A stretch of DNA of 64,000 nucleotides from CAJINA01 sp964636125 (GCA_964636125.1 CAZWPX010000025.1:1-64000); one strand, 5' to 3'; positions 26,379 to 36,503 are shown, counted from the stretch's first letter. A program made the numbers and translations. The notes: generated by a model from the letters alone, not told the origin.

Positions 26379-26978
26379 CTAAATCAACAGCTCCAAAACT
26401 TCTTTGATTTCTTCATAACCCTTGGTAACCGGCAGGCCCGGGAATTCTGATACCACGTTTTCCGGTGGGCGAAACAGGATGCCATGATCGGCGGCCTGCA
26501 GCATGCTGATGTCATTGTAGGAGTCGCCCATGGCGATGACTTCATAGTTGAGCTGCTGCAGGGCCAGGGTTGTTTTTTTCTTCCCGTCTGTCTGGCGAAG
26601 ATTGTAACCGGTTACGGTCAGGTCCGGATCTACTTCGAGGGTGTTGCAGAAAAGGGTCGGCCAGCCGAGTTTCTTCATCAGGGGGCCTGCAAACTGTTCA
26701 AACGTATCGGACACAACGATCACCGGGACCCGCGCGCGCAGCCAGTCGAGAAATGCGACGGCCCCCTCGAGGGGTTCCATGGTTGCAATGACAGTAGTGA
26801 TATCGCTGAGCTTAAGCTTGTTTTCAGCCAGGATCGACAATCTTTTCTGCATCAGGACATCGTAGTCTGAAATGTCCCTGGTGGTGAGCCGCAATTCTTT
26901 GATGCCGGTTTTTTCGGCAACGTTTATCCAGATTTCAGGTACAAACACCCCCTCCAGATCAGAACATAAAATCTTCAT
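26379..26978 (-). CDS. thrH: Phosphoserine phosphatase / homoserine phosphotransferase ThrH
   Basis: 199 residues, matching ThrH along its length. The HAD nucleophile motif is CSDLEGVFVPEIW, the second motif VSDTFEQF, and the metal motif GDSYND. ThrH dephosphorylates phosphoserine and can transfer the phosphate to homoserine. It lies 40 bp after the homoserine dehydrogenase gene, so here it may supply O-phosphohomoserine for threonine synthesis as well as serine. Confidence 0.9.
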   Translation of the reverse strand: MKILCSDLEGVFVPEIWINVAEKTGIKELRLTTRDISDYDVLMQKRLSILAENKLKLSDITTVIATMEPLEGAVAFLDWLRARVPVIVVSDTFEQFAGPLMKKLGWPTLFCNTLEVDPDLTVTGYNLRQTDGKKKTTLALQQLNYEVIAMGDSYNDISMLQAADHGILFRPPENVVSEFPGLPVTKGYEEIKEVLELLI

Positions 26979-27018
26979 TTAGCCTCTCAATCTAATGCGT
27001 GTCTGTCCCTGGCGGGTA

Positions 27019-28335
27019 TCAGGCACGGTTGTTTTCATCTTCAATGCGGATGACCATGGGGTCATCCTTAACCACATCCAGGGCCGCCAGTTCGGCCATG
27101 GCGTTTTGAACATCCAACTCCTGGGAGTTGTGGGTCAGCATGACAATCGGCACCGCCCCGGCGCTCTGGCGCCCTTTCTGGTGGACCGACTTGATGCTGA
27201 TGCCGTGGTTACCCAGGGCGCCGGCAATGATCGACAGCACGCCGGGTTTGTCAAGCGCTGCCATCCGCAGGTAGTAGTGGGTGTGGAGATCTTCTATGGG
27301 CATCACCGGGATGGTCCGGATGTATTCGGGCTGGTAGGACAATACCGGTATCCGCCGGGCAATACCGGCCATGACATTGCGGGCGATATCCACGATATCC
27401 GAGATCACCGCGCTTGCGGTGGGAAGCCGGCCGGCCCCATGCCCGCTGAGCAGGACATCCCCAATGGCATCCCCGGTCACGGTGATAGCGTTGAGGGTGC
27501 CGCTGATTTTGGAAAGCTGGTTGTCATCCGGGATCATGGTTGGATGCACCCTGGCTTCCACAGAAGTGTGATTTTTTTTGGCAATGGCCAGCAGCTTGAT
27601 GCGATAGCCGAACTGGCGGGCAAAATCGATGTCCATGGGGGTGATTTTGGAGATGCCTTCCGTGTAGATATCGGCCAGGTTTATCTCCATACCGAAGGCC
27701 AGGGCGGTAATGATGGCCAGTTTGTGGGCCGCATCAAGGCCCTCCACATCCAGGGTGGGGTCTGCCTCGGCGTAGCCCTTGGCCTGGGCTTCAGCGAGCA
27801 CATCTTTAAAATCGCCGCCTTCATCCGTGATCCGCGAAAGAATGTAGTTACAGGTCCCGTTAAGGATCCCGGTCATGGAATGAATGTTGTTTCCGACCAG
27901 GGCTTCGCGCAGGGTCTTGATGATGGGCATGCAGCCGCCGACACTGGCTTCATAGGCCAGGTCTACGTTGGCCGCGCGGGCTTTTTCAACCAGGGCGTTG
28001 CCGTCGGAAGCCATGAGGGCCTTGTTGGCGGTGACCACATGTTTGCCGTTTGCCATGGCTTTGAGGATCAGCTCTTTGGCGATCCCTTTTCCACCGATCA
28101 TCTCGACGATGATATCGATTTCGGGGTCATCCACCACCGTGAACGCATCCCCCACAAACACACCTTCATCAAACTTGATGCCCCGGTCTGTTGTGGTATC
28201 GACGTCGGCCACAGTCTTTAAATGCAGATCCGCGCCGAGCCGGGATTGAATCAACTGCTTGTTTTCCAACAGGAGTTTCGCAACTCCGACACCCACCGTG
28301 CCGCAGCCGAGCAGGCCGACAGAAATTTTCTTCAT
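27019..28335 (-). CDS. hom: Homoserine dehydrogenase with ACT domain
   Basis: 438 residues. N-terminal NAD(P) domain (LLGCGTVGVGVAKLL), catalytic middle domain (KITPMDIDFARQFGYRIKLL; YEASVGGCMPIIKTL; NGTCNYILSRI) and a C-terminal ACT domain (about residues 350-430, LDKPGVLSIIAGALGNHGIS) that normally binds threonine for feedback. It reduces aspartate semialdehyde to homoserine. The start ATG shares one base with the stop of alaC (TAATG), so it is translationally coupled. Confidence 0.95.
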   Translation of the reverse strand: MKKISVGLLGCGTVGVGVAKLLLENKQLIQSRLGADLHLKTVADVDTTTDRGIKFDEGVFVGDAFTVVDDPEIDIIVEMIGGKGIAKELILKAMANGKHVVTANKALMASDGNALVEKARAANVDLAYEASVGGCMPIIKTLREALVGNNIHSMTGILNGTCNYILSRITDEGGDFKDVLAEAQAKGYAEADPTLDVEGLDAAHKLAIITALAFGMEINLADIYTEGISKITPMDIDFARQFGYRIKLLAIAKKNHTSVEARVHPTMIPDDNQLSKISGTLNAITVTGDAIGDVLLSGHGAGRLPTASAVISDIVDIARNVMAGIARRIPVLSYQPEYIRTIPVMPIEDLHTHYYLRMAALDKPGVLSIIAGALGNHGISIKSVHQKGRQSAGAVPIVMLTHNSQELDVQNAMAELAALDVVKDDPMVIRIEDENNRA

Positions 28336-29501
28336 TACATTACCTTTCGTATGCCCCTGATTCCCTGGTTAATTCGCATATTGTTTTCAATAAGGGCGAA
28401 GCGGACGTATTCATCGCCGTATTCACCGAACCCCAGCCCGGGTGCCACGGCGATCTGGGCTTCCTTGATCAGGAACTTTGAAAATTCCACCGAGCCCATG
28501 TGCATGTACTGGTCAGGAATTTTGGCCCATACGAACATGGTGCCCTTGGGGCTGGGAACCTCCCACCCGGCCCGGTTTAATCCAGTGATCAGGGTGTCCC
28601 GCCGTTCACGGTAGGTGTTGTTGATTTCCTGGACGCACTGCTGGTCGCTTTCCAGGGCGATGATGGACGCGATCTGGATGGGTTGAAATATCCCGTAGTC
28701 CAGGTAACTTTTTATCCGTCTGAGTGCGGCGATGATTTCCGGGTTGCCCACACAATAACCAACCCGCCACCCGGCCATGGAATAGCTTTTAGACATGGAG
28801 AAAAACTCCACCCCTACATCCTTAGCACCCTTGGCCTGTAGGAAACTGGGGGCTTTATAGCCGTCAAAGGTCAGATCCGCGTAAGCGAAATCGTGGATGA
28901 TCATGATGTTGTGCTCTTTGGCCCAGTCCACGATTTTTTCAAAAAATTCAAGATCCACCACCTCCGTGGTCGGATTGTGGGGATAGCTCAAAATCAGGAC
29001 CTTTGGTTTGGGCCAGGTCTGGCGGGTGGCCTGCATCAGGTTGTCGAAAAAGTCAATCCCCGGACCGGCCGGTATGCCCCGGACATCGCCCCCGGCGATA
29101 ATGGCCGAGAAGGGATGGATCGGGTAGGTCGGGGTGGGGGAGAAGATCACATCCCCGGGACGAATGGTCACCAGGATAAGGTGCGACATGCCCTCTTTGA
29201 CACCGATGGTCACGATGGACTCCGTGTCGGGGTCGATATCCACATCGAAGCGCCGCTTGTACCAGTTCGATATGGCCACCCGCAGGCGGGTGATGCCCAT
29301 GGAGGCTGAATACCTGTGGTTGTGGGGTTTCTGGGCCGCTGCAGTCATTTTGTCCACAATGTGCTGGGGAGTTCCGATATCGGGATTGCCCATGCCCAGG
29401 TCAATGATGTCCTCGCCCGCCCGACGTGCCTCCATCTTGATCTTGTTTACAGTTGAAAAAACATAAGGCGGCAGCCTGTCGAGTCTGGCGAATTTTTCCA
29501 T
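28335..29501 (-). CDS. alaC: Aminotransferase AlaC-type (class I/II)
   Basis: 388 residues, collinear with AlaC: DRLPPYVFSTVNKIKMEARR start, GNPDIGTPQHIV, HNPTTEVV and the PLP lysine in SMSKSYSMAGWRVGY. It transfers amino groups between alanine and glutamate (or related keto acids). Position before hom is common in Desulfobacterota and has led to suggestions of a role in the aspartate family; the actual substrate is not shown by sequence. Confidence 0.9.
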   Translation of the reverse strand: MEKFARLDRLPPYVFSTVNKIKMEARRAGEDIIDLGMGNPDIGTPQHIVDKMTAAAQKPHNHRYSASMGITRLRVAISNWYKRRFDVDIDPDTESIVTIGVKEGMSHLILVTIRPGDVIFSPTPTYPIHPFSAIIAGGDVRGIPAGPGIDFFDNLMQATRQTWPKPKVLILSYPHNPTTEVVDLEFFEKIVDWAKEHNIMIIHDFAYADLTFDGYKAPSFLQAKGAKDVGVEFFSMSKSYSMAGWRVGYCVGNPEIIAALRRIKSYLDYGIFQPIQIASIIALESDQQCVQEINNTYRERRDTLITGLNRAGWEVPSPKGTMFVWAKIPDQYMHMGSVEFSKFLIKEAQIAVAPGLGFGEYGDEYVRFALIENNMRINQGIRGIRKVM

Positions 29502-29636
29502 TGTGGCACCTCGGGGGTTAAGATTCAGGCCGATTCTATCACGCTATAGAATCGGCCGTGTGTAAATGTATCCACAGGACAATATTTGAGATGGCTTCTA
29601 ATTACAATACATTGCAGGTGATGTCAAAAATTTGTT

Positions 29637-29665
29637 TTGACTTTTAACCGGTTTCAGAATACTTT
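29637..29665 (+). promoter_or_regulatory. Possible sigma-70-type promoter for purM
   Basis: TTGACT, 17 bases, TACTTT; about 210 bp upstream of purM. A 13-bp motif, GATGGCTTCTAAT, lies 45 bp before it and recurs at 37824-37836 before the kor operon. The rest of 29502-29876 shows no gene. Confidence 0.35.
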
Positions 29666-29876
29666 TTTTTACCCGGAGAGCACTTCTCCGGTTTGTTGTT
29701 TAAGCAGTGCCCGATACCAAAATACGCAAAGACCTTTGAAAAATTACCGCAATTCTCAAGCATCAAGGCCGATCAATTGGGAACCGGAGATGTACAGCGT
29801 TGGTCAGGGATGTTATCACCGACCACATCTGATACGAGAATTGACGGCGGTTTTCAAGGGGTTCCAGGAGTGAAAG

Positions 29877-30938
29877 ATGCCAAAACCACTTACATACGCT
29901 GATGCCGGTGTCGATATCGACAAGGCCAACAGCCTGGTTGATACCATTAAGAAAATAGCCGCCCAGACCCGCCGGCCGGGGGTGATGGGTGATATCGGTG
30001 GGTTCGGGGGGCTTTTTTCACTGAACACAGAGAACATTGAGCGCCCGGTGCTGGTCAGTTCCACCGATGGTGTCGGCACCAAATTGAAAATAGCCTTTGA
30101 ACTGGACAAGCACGATACCATCGGGATCGACCTGGTGGCCATGTGCGTGAACGACATCGTGGTCCAGGGGGCGAAACCCTTGTTTTTCCTGGATTACCTC
30201 TCCATGGGCCAACTCAAAACCGGGACTGTGGAAGCGATTATAAAAGGGGTTGGCGATGGCTGCCAGCAGGCCCAGTGTGCCCTCATTGGCGGGGAAACTG
30301 CTGAGATGCCCGGATTTTACGACGAGAACGAATATGATCTGGCCGGGTTTTCGGTGGGGGTTGTGGATGACAGCAAGATCGTGGACGGGTCTGAAATCAA
30401 GCCGGGCTGCCAGTTGATAGGCATTGCCTCCAGTGGTATCCACAGCAACGGGTTCTCCCTGGTGCGCAAGATCTGCTTTGATCGTATGAAGCTCAAGGTG
30501 ACGGACCACGTCACCGACCTCGGCCGGACCCTGGGGGAAGAGCTTTTAACCCCGACCCGTATTTATGCCCGGCCCTTGATGAACCTCCTGCGGGATTTTC
30601 CAGTTTCCGGCATTGCTCACATTACCGGCGGGGGGATCCCGGACAACATCATTCGGGTGGTGCCTGACCGGTGCAAAGTCAGGCTCCGCAAGGGAAGTTG
30701 GGAGATACCGCCCGTGTTCGATTTCCTGCAGCAGGCCGGCAATGTCGAGACGTATGAGATGCTGCGGACTTTTAATTGCGGTATCGGCATGATCATAGTT
30801 GTGCCTGTGGAAACCGCCGATGACGTGTTGCAGCGCCTGGGCGGCCTGGAGGAGAAAGCCTTTATCATCGGTGACATCGTCGAGCGTAAAGACAGCCTTG
30901 AACCCATTGAATGGCTCAATGAAGATGAAAGCTGCTAA
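29877..30938 (+). CDS. purM: Phosphoribosylformylglycinamidine cyclo-ligase (AIR synthetase)
   Basis: 353 residues, typical length. ADAGVDIDKAN at the N-terminus, VSSTDGVGTKLKIAF and AMCVNDIVVQGAKPLFFLDY are the ATP/FGAM-binding signatures, and ITGGGIPDNI is conserved. Fifth step of purine synthesis: ATP-driven ring closure of FGAM to AIR. Ribosome site GGAGTGAAAG before ATG 29877. Downstream are tsaD and a 266-bp spacer with a GGCGCC hairpin at 31023-31039. Confidence 0.95.
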   Translation: MPKPLTYADAGVDIDKANSLVDTIKKIAAQTRRPGVMGDIGGFGGLFSLNTENIERPVLVSSTDGVGTKLKIAFELDKHDTIGIDLVAMCVNDIVVQGAKPLFFLDYLSMGQLKTGTVEAIIKGVGDGCQQAQCALIGGETAEMPGFYDENEYDLAGFSVGVVDDSKIVDGSEIKPGCQLIGIASSGIHSNGFSLVRKICFDRMKLKVTDHVTDLGRTLGEELLTPTRIYARPLMNLLRDFPVSGIAHITGGGIPDNIIRVVPDRCKVRLRKGSWEIPPVFDFLQQAGNVETYEMLRTFNCGIGMIIVVPVETADDVLQRLGGLEEKAFIIGDIVERKDSLEPIEWLNEDESC

Positions 30939-31204
30939 GACCGTATTTACAAACCTGCTGCGCTGGATCGGCAAAGGGGCGGCGCGGGCTCCGGTCTGCA
31001 AAACCTGAGGGCCGGGCCCTGGCGGCGCCGGTGGGGCGCCGAAAAAGTGATCTTTTCCAACATCGTTGGAATAGTGGATTCCCGGATTCAAGGGGTCAAG
31101 GGTTCAAGTGTATTGCTTGAGGACCTTTGGCCCTCAGCCTTTTGGGCTGGCCGGTCGCTTTTGGACCCTCGGCCCCTGGACCCCTTGAACCCTTAAAAGC
31201 ACCC

Positions 31205-32209
31205 ATGAAAATACTTGGCATAGAATCATCTTGTGATGAAACGGCGGCGGCGGTGGTCTCAGATGGGACCCGGATCCTCTCATCCGTGGTCGCATCTCAG
31301 ATAGACGTACACAAGCCCTATGGTGGGGTCGTGCCGGAACTGGCGTCCCGCAAACACATCGAGGCGATTGTCCCGGTGGTTGGCCAGGCCCTTGCAAATG
31401 CAGGGATTACAGCCGAAGCCGTGGATGCAGTGGCCGTCACCCGGGGGCCCGGCCTGGTGGGCGCCCTGCTGGTGGGGTTTACCTTCGCCAAGGCATGGGC
31501 CTTTGCCCGGGACCTGCCCTGGATCGGGGTGAACCATCTCGAAGGGCATATCAATTCAGTTTTTCTTACCCCGACACCCCCCGCTTTCCCCTTTGTGGCC
31601 CTGCTGGTTTCCGGGGGGCACACCAGTGTGTACCATGTTACCGGCCACACCGGCGTTGAACTTATGGGGCAGACCCGCGACGATGCAGCCGGGGAGGCGT
31701 TTGACAAGGTGGCCAAAATGCTGGGTCTCGGGTACCCCGGCGGCGGCATTGTCAGCGAACTGTCCCGGCAGGGAAACCCGGCGGCAATTAAGTTTCCCCG
31801 GTCTTACCTGGACAAGGCCGCCTTTGACTTCAGCTTCAGCGGTTTAAAATCCGCTGTCCGCCGCTACATCGAAACCCACCCGGACGATTACCGCAAGCGG
31901 ACACCGGACATTACCGCAGGATTTCAGGAAGCGGTGGTGGATGTGCTGGCCTTCAAACTGATCAACGCGGCCCTGGTCAAGGGATGCCGCAGTGTTGCGG
32001 TGGTGGGCGGTGTGGCCGCCAACAGCAGGCTCAGGGAAAAGGTCACCGCCGATGCGGTCCAACACGATCTGGCGGTTCATATCCCGCCCATCGAGCTTTG
32101 CGGTGACAACGCCGCCATGATTGCCGCGGTGGGTTATCATTACCTCAAGGAAGGCAAGCGCTCTTCACTGGGGGATGATGTGTTTTCCACAACCCGCATG
32201 GGCGTCTGA
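31205..32209 (+). CDS. tsaD: tRNA threonylcarbamoyladenosine synthase subunit TsaD
   Basis: 334 residues from ATG 31205. An upstream in-frame extension to 31127 is low-complexity and not conserved in the family. Start MKILGIESSCDETAAA, metal-binding NHLEGH, and GGVAANSRLREK are diagnostic. It transfers the threonylcarbamoyl group to A37 of ANN-decoding tRNAs with TsaB/E, which are not in the window. Confidence 0.94.
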   Translation: MKILGIESSCDETAAAVVSDGTRILSSVVASQIDVHKPYGGVVPELASRKHIEAIVPVVGQALANAGITAEAVDAVAVTRGPGLVGALLVGFTFAKAWAFARDLPWIGVNHLEGHINSVFLTPTPPAFPFVALLVSGGHTSVYHVTGHTGVELMGQTRDDAAGEAFDKVAKMLGLGYPGGGIVSELSRQGNPAAIKFPRSYLDKAAFDFSFSGLKSAVRRYIETHPDDYRKRTPDITAGFQEAVVDVLAFKLINAALVKGCRSVAVVGGVAANSRLREKVTADAVQHDLAVHIPPIELCGDNAAMIAAVGYHYLKEGKRSSLGDDVFSTTRMGV

Positions 32210-32447
32210 GGCCTCAGTCTGTTTGGGGGGCCGTTGGATAACCCTTGGCAGGTAACTTGCTCCGCTCGCACCCAGGCCTACTACAACAAGCCCCCAAGTT
32301 GATCAAAAGTCCTACTCCTTAGAGGCTGTGTCAGAATGCCCAATTTGTTCTCAGGTATAGGAAAGCGTAAATTTTAACCGGATGAATACCTTTTGATGAA
32401 AGCCGAAAGGCCTCGTGAAATATCCGGGCTAAAGCACTTTCAACTTT

Positions 32448-34145
32448 CTACTGTTGATCCCATTTTTGTTCTGTCTTGAGCTTTTCAATAATGGGATCAG
32501 CCAGTTTGTCTAATTCGAGTTTGTCCACCTTGGTGCTCCGGGTCAGGGGAAATTCTTTATCGGCCGGCCAGATTTCAACATGCAGCGGCCGCTTGTAAGA
32601 CGCGATATTTTTGCAGTGGGCCATGACTGCCTCTGCGTCCAGGGATATCTCTTTTTCCGGCCTTACAAAGGCGAAGATGGCCTCATCAAAGACGGCGTGC
32701 GGTTTTCCGATGACTTCCGCCATCTCTACACCGGGCAAACGCGCGAGGTGCTCTTCCACTTCACCCGGGAAAACATTGTAGCCCTTCTGTTTGATCATGA
32801 ACTTACGGCGGCCGGACAGGTAGAGGGCGCGGTAGGTGCCCCGGTCTTTGAAACAGCCGAGATCACCGGTGTAGAGCAGACCCTCTTTTGAAATGGTTTT
32901 GGCAGTGGCTTCCGGCTGGTTGTAGTAGCCGGGGAATACGATGGGCGGGTGGTAGCAGATTTCGCCGACTTCGCCATCGGGAAGTTCTTCGCCGGCACTG
33001 CCGTCCGAATTCATGGGCTTGCGCACCGATACCGGAGCCAGGTCTGAAAACGCCCGGCCGACCTGGCCGGCCATCTCTTCGATGGGGATGTCCGGTGGGG
33101 TGAACGTTGCGAAACCGGCGTTCTCCGTCATACCCAGGCCGGTACCGAAGCGCGGGGCCATCCGGGCAAGCTTTTCCAGGAACACGGTGTCCACCGCAGA
33201 ACCGGCATAGGCCACGAATTTCAGGCTGGAGAGATCATAGGATTTGTATTCAGGGTGGTTCCAGAGCATCCGGAACTGGGTCGGGATCTGGCCCAGGGCC
33301 TCTACATCGTGTTTCTGAATGGCCTCTAAGGTCATCTGGACATCGAAGATGCGCAGCAGGATGGTCGTGCCGCCTACAAACATGGTGGTCATGAAGGTCT
33401 CCGTGACGCAGCCCACGTGGCTCGGCGGCAGGTTAACCAGCACCACGCCCCTGTCGTCCACGTCCATGCCCATCCCCCGGGCAAGGATCTCATTCTGGAC
33501 GATGATATTCTCATGGCACAAGAGGGCCGGTTTGGGATCACCGGTGGTGCCCGTGGTGTAGATAATCAGGGCCGGTGTCTTGGTGTCGACCGTCCGGGCG
33601 GCCTTTTTTAGTCCCCCGGTGAGCATATCTTTAAGCTTAAGAAATACCAGCCCGCTCTTTTTGAGCAGGTCGGTGATGGCCATAGCCCCCTCCAGGACCT
33701 CCCCGGGGGCTGGATTGGCTGTAAATTGTACCAGGTGCCTGATGCCGGGGCAGTTGTCGCGCACAGCCGCACCGGCCGTCCTGAAATCCCTCACCGGGGT
33801 GTTGCCTAAAAAGAAGAAGGCCGCGGGGTCGATCTTGCCGACATCCCGGACCACCTCAACGTCCTGGAGGCGAACGTCCAGCGGCGCAATGATGGCGCCG
33901 ATCTTAAAACAGGCATACATCAGGATCATGTGCTCGGGCACCAGGACCAGTTGGGTGGCGACCCGGTCACCCCGGTTAATGCCCATGGCCAGGAGTTTCA
34001 AGGCGAAGATATCCACCAGGGACGCGAATTCCTTGTAGGTGATGGTCTTGTCGTCTTCGTGTTGGATCATGGCCGGTTTGTCAGGTCGACTCCGGGCCCA
34101 TTTTTCAATATAATCGTTTACCAGCGGCAATCTGGAATCTGTCAT
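32448..34145 (-). CDS. AMP-forming acyl-CoA synthetase/ligase
   Basis: 565 residues of the ANL superfamily. The phosphate-binding loop is IIYTTGTTGDPKP, the hinge region YTGDLGCFKDRG, and the C-terminal lysine segment PLTRSTKVDK. It activates a carboxylic acid to an acyl-adenylate and then acyl-CoA; chain type cannot be told. The start overlaps the stop of the hotdog gene by 4 bp (ATGA), so the two enzymes are made together. Confidence 0.88.
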   Translation of the reverse strand: MTDSRLPLVNDYIEKWARSRPDKPAMIQHEDDKTITYKEFASLVDIFALKLLAMGINRGDRVATQLVLVPEHMILMYACFKIGAIIAPLDVRLQDVEVVRDVGKIDPAAFFFLGNTPVRDFRTAGAAVRDNCPGIRHLVQFTANPAPGEVLEGAMAITDLLKKSGLVFLKLKDMLTGGLKKAARTVDTKTPALIIYTTGTTGDPKPALLCHENIIVQNEILARGMGMDVDDRGVVLVNLPPSHVGCVTETFMTTMFVGGTTILLRIFDVQMTLEAIQKHDVEALGQIPTQFRMLWNHPEYKSYDLSSLKFVAYAGSAVDTVFLEKLARMAPRFGTGLGMTENAGFATFTPPDIPIEEMAGQVGRAFSDLAPVSVRKPMNSDGSAGEELPDGEVGEICYHPPIVFPGYYNQPEATAKTISKEGLLYTGDLGCFKDRGTYRALYLSGRRKFMIKQKGYNVFPGEVEEHLARLPGVEMAEVIGKPHAVFDEAIFAFVRPEKEISLDAEAVMAHCKNIASYKRPLHVEIWPADKEFPLTRSTKVDKLELDKLADPIIEKLKTEQKWDQQ

Positions 34146-35026
34146 TTTGAGTTCCTCTCTATGAGTACGTAGCCATCAGTGAGTGCCTTGCGGCCTTCGT
34201 TGTTGCGGACTTCAAAAAAGACCGCCTGGCCTTCAGGGGTTTGTTGGCGCCCCAGCAGGTTTATTTCTATGCGTGTTCCGGGCCGGATCATCCCGCTAAA
34301 GCGGCCGCCCAGGGTTTTGATGCGGGCCGGATTTTGATCGGCTTCCCGGTTGACAATCTCGCGCAGGCAGAAAGCCAATGAGGCTGTTCCCTGGAGGATG
34401 ATTCCCGGCAGTCCGACGTCACCGGCAAATTTAGGTGATGTGTGGATAGGAAAGAAAATGTTCGCGCAACCGTCATAGATATACGGCCGCAGGGGATCAA
34501 TGTCGATGGTCGCTGTCCAGGTCGGGCCGGACGCGTTGGCCGGTTCGGGAAGTGCCGGCAATGTCTCCACACCTCTCCCATCACCCGCGCATGTCACCCC
34601 CCGGAGCAGGGCGCCGCAGTATTCGGTGAAAACCGGCTGCCCGTTGCTGACGGCGGTATAGCGCAGCACCACCCGCGTGCCGGCGCGGTGCGGTTCGATG
34701 GCGGCGATGGCTCCCTTGATCGTCAGGTCCATGCCCGGCACCAGGGGCCGGTGGTAGGTGATCACTTCGGTGTGATGGACCATGGTGAGCAGTACATCCA
34801 GGGGGAAGTCGTTCGCTTCAATAAATTCCCAAATTTTAGCGGTGATCTGCCAGGTAATGGCTACCGGGTGAAGCGGGTGGGCCCCCAGGCCGCCCGGGCG
34901 CTGGTCGTCAAAATAGCGGGGATTGTTATCATTGATCGCCGCCGCGTAGTTCATGGTATCCCGGGCATCCGCCCGGGTTTGGAACGGTTTGAGGGTGGTG
35001 CCGACAAAACGATCGCTGATTTGCAT
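34142..35026 (-). CDS. Double-hotdog (MaoC/FAS1-DH-like) acyl-CoA hydratase
   Basis: 294 residues. The N-terminal half resembles the FAS1_DH-type N-domain (NYAAAINDNNPRYFDD, where the Asn/Asp pair resembles the substrate loop). The C-terminal half is a MaoC-like hotdog (about residues 170-290; IHTSPKFAGDVGLPGIILQGTASLAF). It probably hydrates an enoyl-CoA or dehydrates a hydroxyacyl-CoA. Upstream of and coupled to the acyl-CoA ligase, so it likely acts on that ligase's product line. Confidence 0.75.
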   Translation of the reverse strand: MQISDRFVGTTLKPFQTRADARDTMNYAAAINDNNPRYFDDQRPGGLGAHPLHPVAITWQITAKIWEFIEANDFPLDVLLTMVHHTEVITYHRPLVPGMDLTIKGAIAAIEPHRAGTRVVLRYTAVSNGQPVFTEYCGALLRGVTCAGDGRGVETLPALPEPANASGPTWTATIDIDPLRPYIYDGCANIFFPIHTSPKFAGDVGLPGIILQGTASLAFCLREIVNREADQNPARIKTLGGRFSGMIRPGTRIEINLLGRQQTPEGQAVFFEVRNNEGRKALTDGYVLIERNSK

Positions 35027-35186
35027 GTTTAAACCTTGCAGTTAGGTGGTCAGGTTGAAGGCTGAAGGTAATAGCTTGACGGCTGCCAGGATTATCGCCC
35101 CACAGTCTTGGATTACACCTTTGCCAGCCATTCGTTTTTTTGAGATAGATTCAAGACAGGTTTTACTTCAGTCTTCAGCCTTCAGA

Positions 35187-36236
35187 CTAAGTTCCTGAAT
35201 TATTATCAAGATATTGCTGTTTGAAACGCATGATCCTGTCCATGGATCGGCGGCCGCTATCCTGATGTTCACTGCTCTTTTCCAGCCAGGCCAGGGTCCG
35301 GGTAAAGGCCTGTTCCTGGGAGGGACCTTTGTGACAGATCAACGTGATATCGATGTCTGCCTCCAGGATGTGATCCATGGCCGTGTCTATGTCAAAGTGA
35401 TTGCTGACGGCGCCCATGTCAAGGTCATCGGTGAGCACCAGGCCGTCATAGCCCATCTGTTCGCGCAGGAGATTGCGGGCGATCTTGCCGGAAAGGCTGG
35501 CAGGCCAGACACTATCCAGGGCGCTGTAGAGAATGTGTGCCAGCATGATGCCGGCCACCCGGTTTTCAATGGCGGCGTTAAACGGCGCTATATCGATGGC
35601 CAGTTTGTCAATGTCGGCATCCAGGATCGGCTGGTCGATATGGGAGTCTATGGTCGTACGCCCGATGCCTGGAAAATGCTTGGCAATGGCCATCACACGG
35701 CCAGCCTGCAGGCCTTTGATGACCTCTGTCCCGATCCGGGCGACCACATCCGGGTCGTGGCTGAAAGCCCGTTTAACCATTACGCAGTCGATGTCCGGGT
35801 CAACGACATCCATCACCGGGGCCATGTTCATGTTGATGCCGACAGCCCTCAGTTCGCGCGCAGTTATCCGGGAAAAATTATCGGCCTCGGCCGTATTCTT
35901 TAAGGGCGGCGTCCCGGGAAACTGTGTGAAAGGCTCTCCCAGCCGGGCTACCTGGCCGCCCTCCTGGTCAATGGCGATAAAAAGCGGCGGCTGCCCGCAG
36001 GCGGCGGCGCAGGCCTGGGCATCGCCGCAGAGGGCCCCGATCTGATCGGGTGTTTCGACATTGCGTGCGAACAGGATCAGCCCGCCGACTTTCAGGGTGC
36101 GGATGAGGTATTCGAGATCTCCATCCAGGGCGGTGCCGTCGAAGCCCACCATCAGTCTCTGGCCGGCGAGCTGTTCAGTGTCAAATGTTGCAGGGTCGTG
36201 CATATTAGTTCCAGGGTTCAAGGGTCTGTTGAACAT
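35187..36236 (-). CDS. nagZ: Beta-N-acetylhexosaminidase, glycoside hydrolase family 3
   Basis: 349 residues, with an alternative start at 36203 (MHDPATF) that fits the family better; neither start has a good ribosome site. Family signatures: IAIDQEGGQVARL, KHFPGIGRTTIDSH (catalytic His-Asp dyad), and nucleophile Asp in VLTDDLDMGA. It releases N-acetylglucosamine from anhydromuropeptides in cell-wall recycling; consistent with mltG as upstream neighbour on the same strand. Confidence 0.9.
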   Translation of the reverse strand: MFNRPLNPGTNMHDPATFDTEQLAGQRLMVGFDGTALDGDLEYLIRTLKVGGLILFARNVETPDQIGALCGDAQACAAACGQPPLFIAIDQEGGQVARLGEPFTQFPGTPPLKNTAEADNFSRITARELRAVGINMNMAPVMDVVDPDIDCVMVKRAFSHDPDVVARIGTEVIKGLQAGRVMAIAKHFPGIGRTTIDSHIDQPILDADIDKLAIDIAPFNAAIENRVAGIMLAHILYSALDSVWPASLSGKIARNLLREQMGYDGLVLTDDLDMGAVSNHFDIDTAMDHILEADIDITLICHKGPSQEQAFTRTLAWLEKSSEHQDSGRRSMDRIMRFKQQYLDNNSGT

Positions 36237-36503
36237 CCAACATTGAACATTGAGCTGTGGTACGCCTACGGCGGCTTTTTGTTTTTAGGTCTATTCTTCC
36301 ATACAATAGTGAAGCGCAGTGCTTCCTTCTTCGATGTTCAAAGTTAAATATTCGTATATTACCGGGCTAAATTATTTTTTTAATGCAACAAGCTCACTGC
36401 TGTTTGCTGGCCGGATCAGCCCCCTCCCTCAGTCCCTCCCGCGAGGGGAGGGAAGCCCTTTCCGACCTCTGATCTCTGTCATCTGCTCTCTGTGCTTTGT
36501 ACC

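Noticed and set aside
26995..28221. 408-codon open frame on the plus strand opposite hom
   Set aside because: Shadow of hom in a GC-rich gene; no ribosome site, no recognisable domains, His/Gly-rich composition.
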